Below are positions 60,674 to 64,000 of a DNA stretch of 64,000 bases, in pieces. The translations under genes were made by a program, and so were the position numbers. How positions within the stretch are numbered: the stretch's first letter is position 1; every line of letters starts with the position of its first letter. Origin of the DNA: Microbacterium oxydans (lineage in GTDB: Bacteria > Actinomycetota > Actinomycetes > Actinomycetales > Microbacteriaceae); the NCBI RefSeq assembly GCF_006540085.1, contig NZ_BJOG01000002.1, positions 124,001 to 188,000 of the forward strand. Reading direction: 5' to 3'. The notes under the pieces were generated by a model. The model made no database searches. It saw nothing but the letters and a program-made list of their open reading frames with translations, and was not told the origin of the DNA.

Positions 60674-61428
60674 GCCAGTGCCTCCAGAAGCTGCCGTACC
60701 GATTCCTCCGGGCGGTCGCGGTGCAGGGAGTGCCCTGCACCCTCGACCACAGATAGGGAGATGAGGGGGTTCGCGGCGAGCACCTCGTCGGCGAGCTCTC
60801 CCGTGAAGATGCTGTAGATGGCGGGATCCGCGCCGATCACGTGCGTGGGGACCGTCAGGCGCGCCGCTTCTGCGCGCACGTCCCACGGTCGATTCTGGGC
60901 GCTGGTCTGCTCCACGGCCCACGCGCTCGCACGCCGCACGGCGTCGACCTTGAGCTCCTGATCCTGCGGATGCCAGTGCGGATGCTCCTGCTGCACGACC
61001 TCGATCCGGGTGTCGGCGAACGCGCGTTCCTGGCTCCGGCGGATGATCGCGGCGTCGCGACCGTCCACGTGGATCGCCGGGTCGATGAGCACGAGGCGCC
61101 GGGTCCACTTCGGGGTGGAGGCCGCGGCGACCGTGCTGGCCGCGCCACCGAGCGAGTGACCGATGACGGCATCCCAGGCACGGTCGCCGTCGGGGATGGT
61201 CTCGGCGAGGTCGGCCCCATAGGCGGAGACCGAGTAGTCGAGGGAACGCGGAGCGTCGCCGTGTCCGCGGAGGTCGACGGCGGTCGCGTGCCAGCCCGCG
61301 TCGGCGAGAGCGTCGCCGAGACGCCACATCAGCGCGCCTGAAGATCCGAGACCGTGCACCAGAAGAGCGCGACGCGAGGCCGACGGCGACCCCCACGAGA
61401 GGCGGGGAAGAGTGAGCGGTGCGGCCAT
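60670..61428 (-). CDS. Alpha/beta-hydrolase
   Basis: 252 residues. Oxyanion region LLVHGLGSSG, nucleophile Ser in IGHSLGG, the acid in VIGADPAI, and catalytic His in GAGHSLHRDRP are present. TAGGCT (61435-61440, reverse strand) six bases before ATG indicates a leaderless transcript. Overlap with the acyl-CoA dehydrogenase-like gene suggests one pathway; substrate unknown. Confidence 0.9.
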   Translation of the reverse strand: MAAPLTLPRLSWGSPSASRRALLVHGLGSSGALMWRLGDALADAGWHATAVDLRGHGDAPRSLDYSVSAYGADLAETIPDGDRAWDAVIGHSLGGAASTVAAASTPKWTRRLVLIDPAIHVDGRDAAIIRRSQERAFADTRIEVVQQEHPHWHPQDQELKVDAVRRASAWAVEQTSAQNRPWDVRAEAARLTVPTHVIGADPAIYSIFTGELADEVLAANPLISLSVVEGAGHSLHRDRPEESVRQLLEALA

Positions 61429-61487
61429 GCCCCCAGCCTATGACCGGGGACGTGCCGGGGTCCCCGGAGCGCGCAGTCTCGCGCGCA

Positions 61488-62402
61488 TCAGCGCAGTGGC
61501 ACCAGAGGCGGGAGGTCGGCCGCGATGGTCAGCACGCGCCCCGCGGCCGCGTGACCGGCGGAGAGGCGTGAGGTGAGGTCTTCTCCGTCGAGGGTCGCCG
61601 CGAGGAAACCGGAGGCGAAGGCATCCCCGGCGCCGACCGGCTCGACGACGTCGACCACGGGGGCGGGTACGAAGACAGGCTCGGCTTCCCCCTCGAACGC
61701 CGTGGCGCCGACATCGCCGTCCTTGACGATGAGCAGGGCGCAGTTCGGCAGGAACGCGCGGATCTCGGTCGGGGTCACCGTCCCCCAGATGCGCTCGGCC
61801 TCATCGCGGCCGACGAACGTGATGTCCGCGGCGTCGGCGAGGCGGGCGAGCGTCTCGGCGGCATCGTCCCTGCTCCACAGGGGACGACGGTCGTTCACAT
61901 CGAACGACACGAGGGCGCCGGCTGCGCGTGCATCGGTGAAGAGCCGGTCGACCATCTGCCGACACGAGGTCGACAGTGCTGGCGTGATCCCGGTGGTGTG
62001 CACGATGCGCACCCCGTCGAGGCGGGAGGGGTCGAGGAACCCCTGCTCCATGCGCGAAGCGGCTGATCCGCTGCGGTAGTAGTAGACGGAGGAGGACTCC
62101 GCGCCCGGGTCCTTGAACATGACCCCGGTCGGGGCGGCGTCGTCGCGCTCGACCCACAGCTCCACCCCGCGGCGTTCGAGCTCGGAGGCGATGCGGTCTC
62201 CGAGCGGATCGGCGCCGAGGCGGGATGCCCAGGCGACGCGGTGTCCCGTCGAGGCGACGCCGGCGGCCACGTTGGACTCCGCGCCGGCGAGTCCGACCGA
62301 CGCCTCGGCGGCTTCGGCGAGCCGGGAGTCGGTCGGAGTGATCAGCGCCATGGTCTCGCCGATGCAGATGATCTCGGGGAAGGAGGAGGAGGGAGAGCTC
62401 AT
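61488..62402 (-). CDS. PfkB-family sugar kinase (2-keto-3-deoxygluconate kinase type)
   Basis: 304 residues. Starts EIICIGETMALITPTDS; ribokinase/PfkB signatures AGAESNVAAGVA and the catalytic VEPVGAGDAFASGFLAA (GAGD anion hole and base) are intact. Closest by eye to KdgK. It overlaps the MFS gene by 4 bp, so uptake and phosphorylation of a sugar acid may be linked, which is inference. Confidence 0.88.
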   Translation of the reverse strand: MSSPSSSFPEIICIGETMALITPTDSRLAEAAEASVGLAGAESNVAAGVASTGHRVAWASRLGADPLGDRIASELERRGVELWVERDDAAPTGVMFKDPGAESSSVYYYRSGSAASRMEQGFLDPSRLDGVRIVHTTGITPALSTSCRQMVDRLFTDARAAGALVSFDVNDRRPLWSRDDAAETLARLADAADITFVGRDEAERIWGTVTPTEIRAFLPNCALLIVKDGDVGATAFEGEAEPVFVPAPVVDVVEPVGAGDAFASGFLAATLDGEDLTSRLSAGHAAAGRVLTIAADLPPLVPLR

Positions 62403-63607
62403 GAGGGGGTGACCGCCAGGGGTTCGGTGTCGGGGTGAGGGCTCGCGTCGCGGTGACGCAGGTCCGGGAAGGAACGGACGAAGACGACGGCCACGATCAG
62501 TCCGACCGCGGCGAAGATGGTGGCGGCGAGGTAGGCGCCGCGCCAGTCGCCCACATCCACGAGGAAGCCGGCGACAGCGGAACCGGCTGCGGCGCCGATG
62601 AGCTGTCCGGTGCCGGCCCAGCCGAAGGCCTCAGCGGTCTCGCTGAACTTCACGCTGGCCGAGGTGATCGCGAAGAGCACCGCCAGGGCGGGCGCGATGC
62701 CGATGCCGGCGAGGATGAGGGTGCCGCCCAGCCAGAACACGTTGAGCATGACCATCGTCAGCCCGAGGCCGATCGTGACGATCAGCAGACGGCGGGCCAT
62801 GGCCCAGGGCCCGATGGGGATGTGGCCGAAGGCGAGACCACCGGCGAGGCTTCCGGCCGAGAACACGGCGAGGACGAGTCCGGCGGCGAGGCTTCCGTGC
62901 TCGAAGGTCGCCACGACGCCGACCTCGACGGCGGCGCAGGCTCCGATCAGGAGGAACCCGATCACGGTCGCCAGCATCACGGGCGGCTTGAGCACGACTT
63001 TTCCGAGGGCGTTGCGGCTGCGCGGGATGCGCACCCGCCCGACCTCGGGGGAGAGGATGAACCACGCGCCGCCGCCGACGAGGATGATCGCGACCAGCAG
63101 CAGACCCTCGGCGGTGCCGATCTGGGTCGAGACGAGTGTGATCACGACGGGCGCGAGCACCCAGATGATCTCCTGCAGCGACGCGTCGAGGGAGAACAGC
63201 GGGGTGAGGTTCGAGGAGTTCACGAGCTTGGGGTAGATCGTGCGCACGGCGGCCTGTACCGGTGGGGTGGAGAGGCCGGCGATCATCCCGAGCGCCATGT
63301 ACCCCGGCACCTCGAGCGGAAGCAGAGCCAGACACAGTACGGCCACCACACACACCGACAGGGTGAGAGTGAGCACTCGACGCATGCCCCAGGCGCCCAT
63401 CCAACGGCTGGTGATGGGGCCGGCGATCGCCTGGCCGACGCTGGTCGCGGCGAGGACGAGACCAGCGGACCCGTAGGAGCCGGTCTGCTGCTCGACGTGC
63501 AGCAGGATCGCCAGCGACATCATCCCGTTGGGGAAGCGCGCGGTCAGTTGAGCAGCGATCATGCGCGCCACTCCCGGCGTGCGAAGAAGATCCCGATATC
63601 CCGCCAC
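62399..63607 (-). CDS. Major facilitator superfamily transporter
   Basis: 402 residues from GTG at 63607, chosen because TACCGT (63614-63619, reverse strand) lies six bases upstream; a longer frame to 63748 lacks support. About 12 membrane segments, with a loop-2-like motif (GPITSRWMGAWGMRRV). Substrate unknown; the coupled PfkB kinase suggests a sugar, but many relatives export drugs. Confidence 0.88.
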   Translation of the reverse strand: MAGYRDLLRTPGVARMIAAQLTARFPNGMMSLAILLHVEQQTGSYGSAGLVLAATSVGQAIAGPITSRWMGAWGMRRVLTLTLSVCVVAVLCLALLPLEVPGYMALGMIAGLSTPPVQAAVRTIYPKLVNSSNLTPLFSLDASLQEIIWVLAPVVITLVSTQIGTAEGLLLVAIILVGGGAWFILSPEVGRVRIPRSRNALGKVVLKPPVMLATVIGFLLIGACAAVEVGVVATFEHGSLAAGLVLAVFSAGSLAGGLAFGHIPIGPWAMARRLLIVTIGLGLTMVMLNVFWLGGTLILAGIGIAPALAVLFAITSASVKFSETAEAFGWAGTGQLIGAAAGSAVAGFLVDVGDWRGAYLAATIFAAVGLIVAVVFVRSFPDLRHRDASPHPDTEPLAVTPS

Positions 63608-63997
63608 CAGACAACGGTACCGGCCCGCGGGGCCGGTCGCGGATGGGGCGATCCGCGACACGCCCGCGACACGCCGAAGGGTGAATTCCACAGGAATCCG
63701 AATGTCGGTGGGGCGTCGTAACGTGCCCCCTGTGGATGGATCGCTCACAGGGGCTTCCCAGCCGCGATTTCACGCGGTTCGCCTGCCTTCGGAAGGGGGC
63801 TCGGCCTGTGGAAGAAACGGTGGAGAACCTGTGTTGTATCTGTTGAGAACGGTGGATAACTACACGGATGTAACTACTACCCCTTGTGGTCGCCCCCAAT
63901 GTCGGTCCCCATATGTAGTATTGAAGTCCCGGCAGGGGGTCTACCGGGAAACAGCCTGATGAGAAGCAGGCCAGAGATTTGAGGGGTTACGAAAAAG
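63608..63997 (+). promoter_or_regulatory. Gene-free control region with DnaA-box-like motifs
   Basis: 390 bp with no supported gene. Four same-strand DnaA-box-like sequences (consensus TGTGGATAA): TGTGGATGG (63731), TGTGGAAGA (63807), GGTGGAGAA (63819) and GGTGGATAA (63851, 8 of 9). Toward the end are two NrdR-box-like sites (see separate entry). Confidence 0.5.
63874..63921 (+). promoter_or_regulatory. Paired NrdR boxes
   Basis: CTACTACCCCTTGTGG (63874-63889) and TCCCCATATGTAGTAT (63906-63921). Against the NrdR consensus acaCwAtATaTwGtgt they keep the C and G anchors and most flanking bases (about 9 and 11 of 16). Their centres are exactly 32 bp apart, the three-helical-turn spacing required for NrdR. 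TAGTAT at the end of the second box can be a -10. Confidence 0.7.
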
Positions 63998-64000
63998 ATG
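63980..64000 (+). other. Ribosome-binding site and start codon of the next gene (cut by edge)
   Basis: GAGGGG (63981-63986) precedes ATG at 63998-64000, the final bases of the window. Given the NrdR boxes, the gene is predicted to encode a ribonucleotide reductase component (nrdH/nrdE class Ib or nrdJ class II). Confidence 0.45.

Noticed and set aside
63608-63997. Chromosomal origin (oriC)
   Set aside because: DnaA-box-like motifs are few and imperfect, all in one orientation, and no dnaA, dnaN or rpmH gene is adjacent; the NrdR box pair explains the region better.

Overview
The window is one continuous piece of a high-GC actinobacterial chromosome, most likely Microbacterium or a close Microbacteriaceae relative. 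The evidence is an IdeR/DtxR repressor with all metal ligands, Lsr2, a groEL without groES next to DUF3263 and LytR_C genes (the same neighbourhood as mycobacterial Rv0430-Rv0431-groEL2), an actinobacterial XPB helicase, a C50-type carotenoid operon, and many apparently leaderless genes with a TANNNT hexamer 6-8 nt before the start codon. I see no insertion sequence, prophage, integrase or CRISPR array.

Layout. 1-13.3 kb is housekeeping and envelope/stress: DUF2332 (cut by the left edge), DUF3263, LytR_C, CIRCE-controlled groEL, an orphan WXG100 protein, a two-component system, a CPBP protease, XPB helicase with its partner protein, a cold-shock/DUF3027 pair and serC. 13.3-16.1 kb holds the iron-dependent repressor, an M23 peptidase, a structured non-coding transcript candidate, an HNH endonuclease, a 27-bp perfect hairpin and tRNA-Arg(CCT). 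16.1-24.8 kb is the carotenoid locus (idi-crtE-crtB-crtI-crtYe-crtYf-crtEb, then an MMPL transporter) with a divergent MarR regulator and an inverted repeat between them. 24.8-28.2 kb has lsr2, a RamA-like LuxR regulator and a divergent DUF485/sodium-solute symporter operon. 28.3-37.0 kb has an Ogt homologue without its cysteine, a large SF1-helicase-like protein with both Walker motifs altered, mscL, fmdB-like, 5-FCL, galU, a GNAT acetyltransferase, a membrane protein and tRNA-Ala(CGC).

37.1-63.6 kb is mostly catabolic and transport genes. A ureohydrolase/kinase/DUF445 operon and a CsoR/RcnR-family regulator come first. They are followed by an ethanolamine-type permease, a gamma-glutamyl-amine synthetase, a PuuD-like hydrolase, an aldehyde dehydrogenase, an SDR, a FadR-type regulator, a PotADBC polyamine-type importer, an amidohydrolase, two class III aminotransferases, methylmalonate/malonate-semialdehyde dehydrogenase, and PucR and Lrp regulators. 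Together these look like a polyamine/amine and beta-alanine utilisation region that uses gamma-glutamylation but has no visible PuuB oxidase. An acyl-CoA dehydrogenase with an alpha/beta hydrolase, and a PfkB sugar kinase with an MFS transporter, complete it.

The last 390 bases carry no gene. They hold four DnaA-box-like motifs and two NrdR-box-like sites exactly 32 bp apart, which predicts that a ribonucleotide reductase gene begins at the right edge. All family calls come from reading the sequences by eye; no database search was possible.
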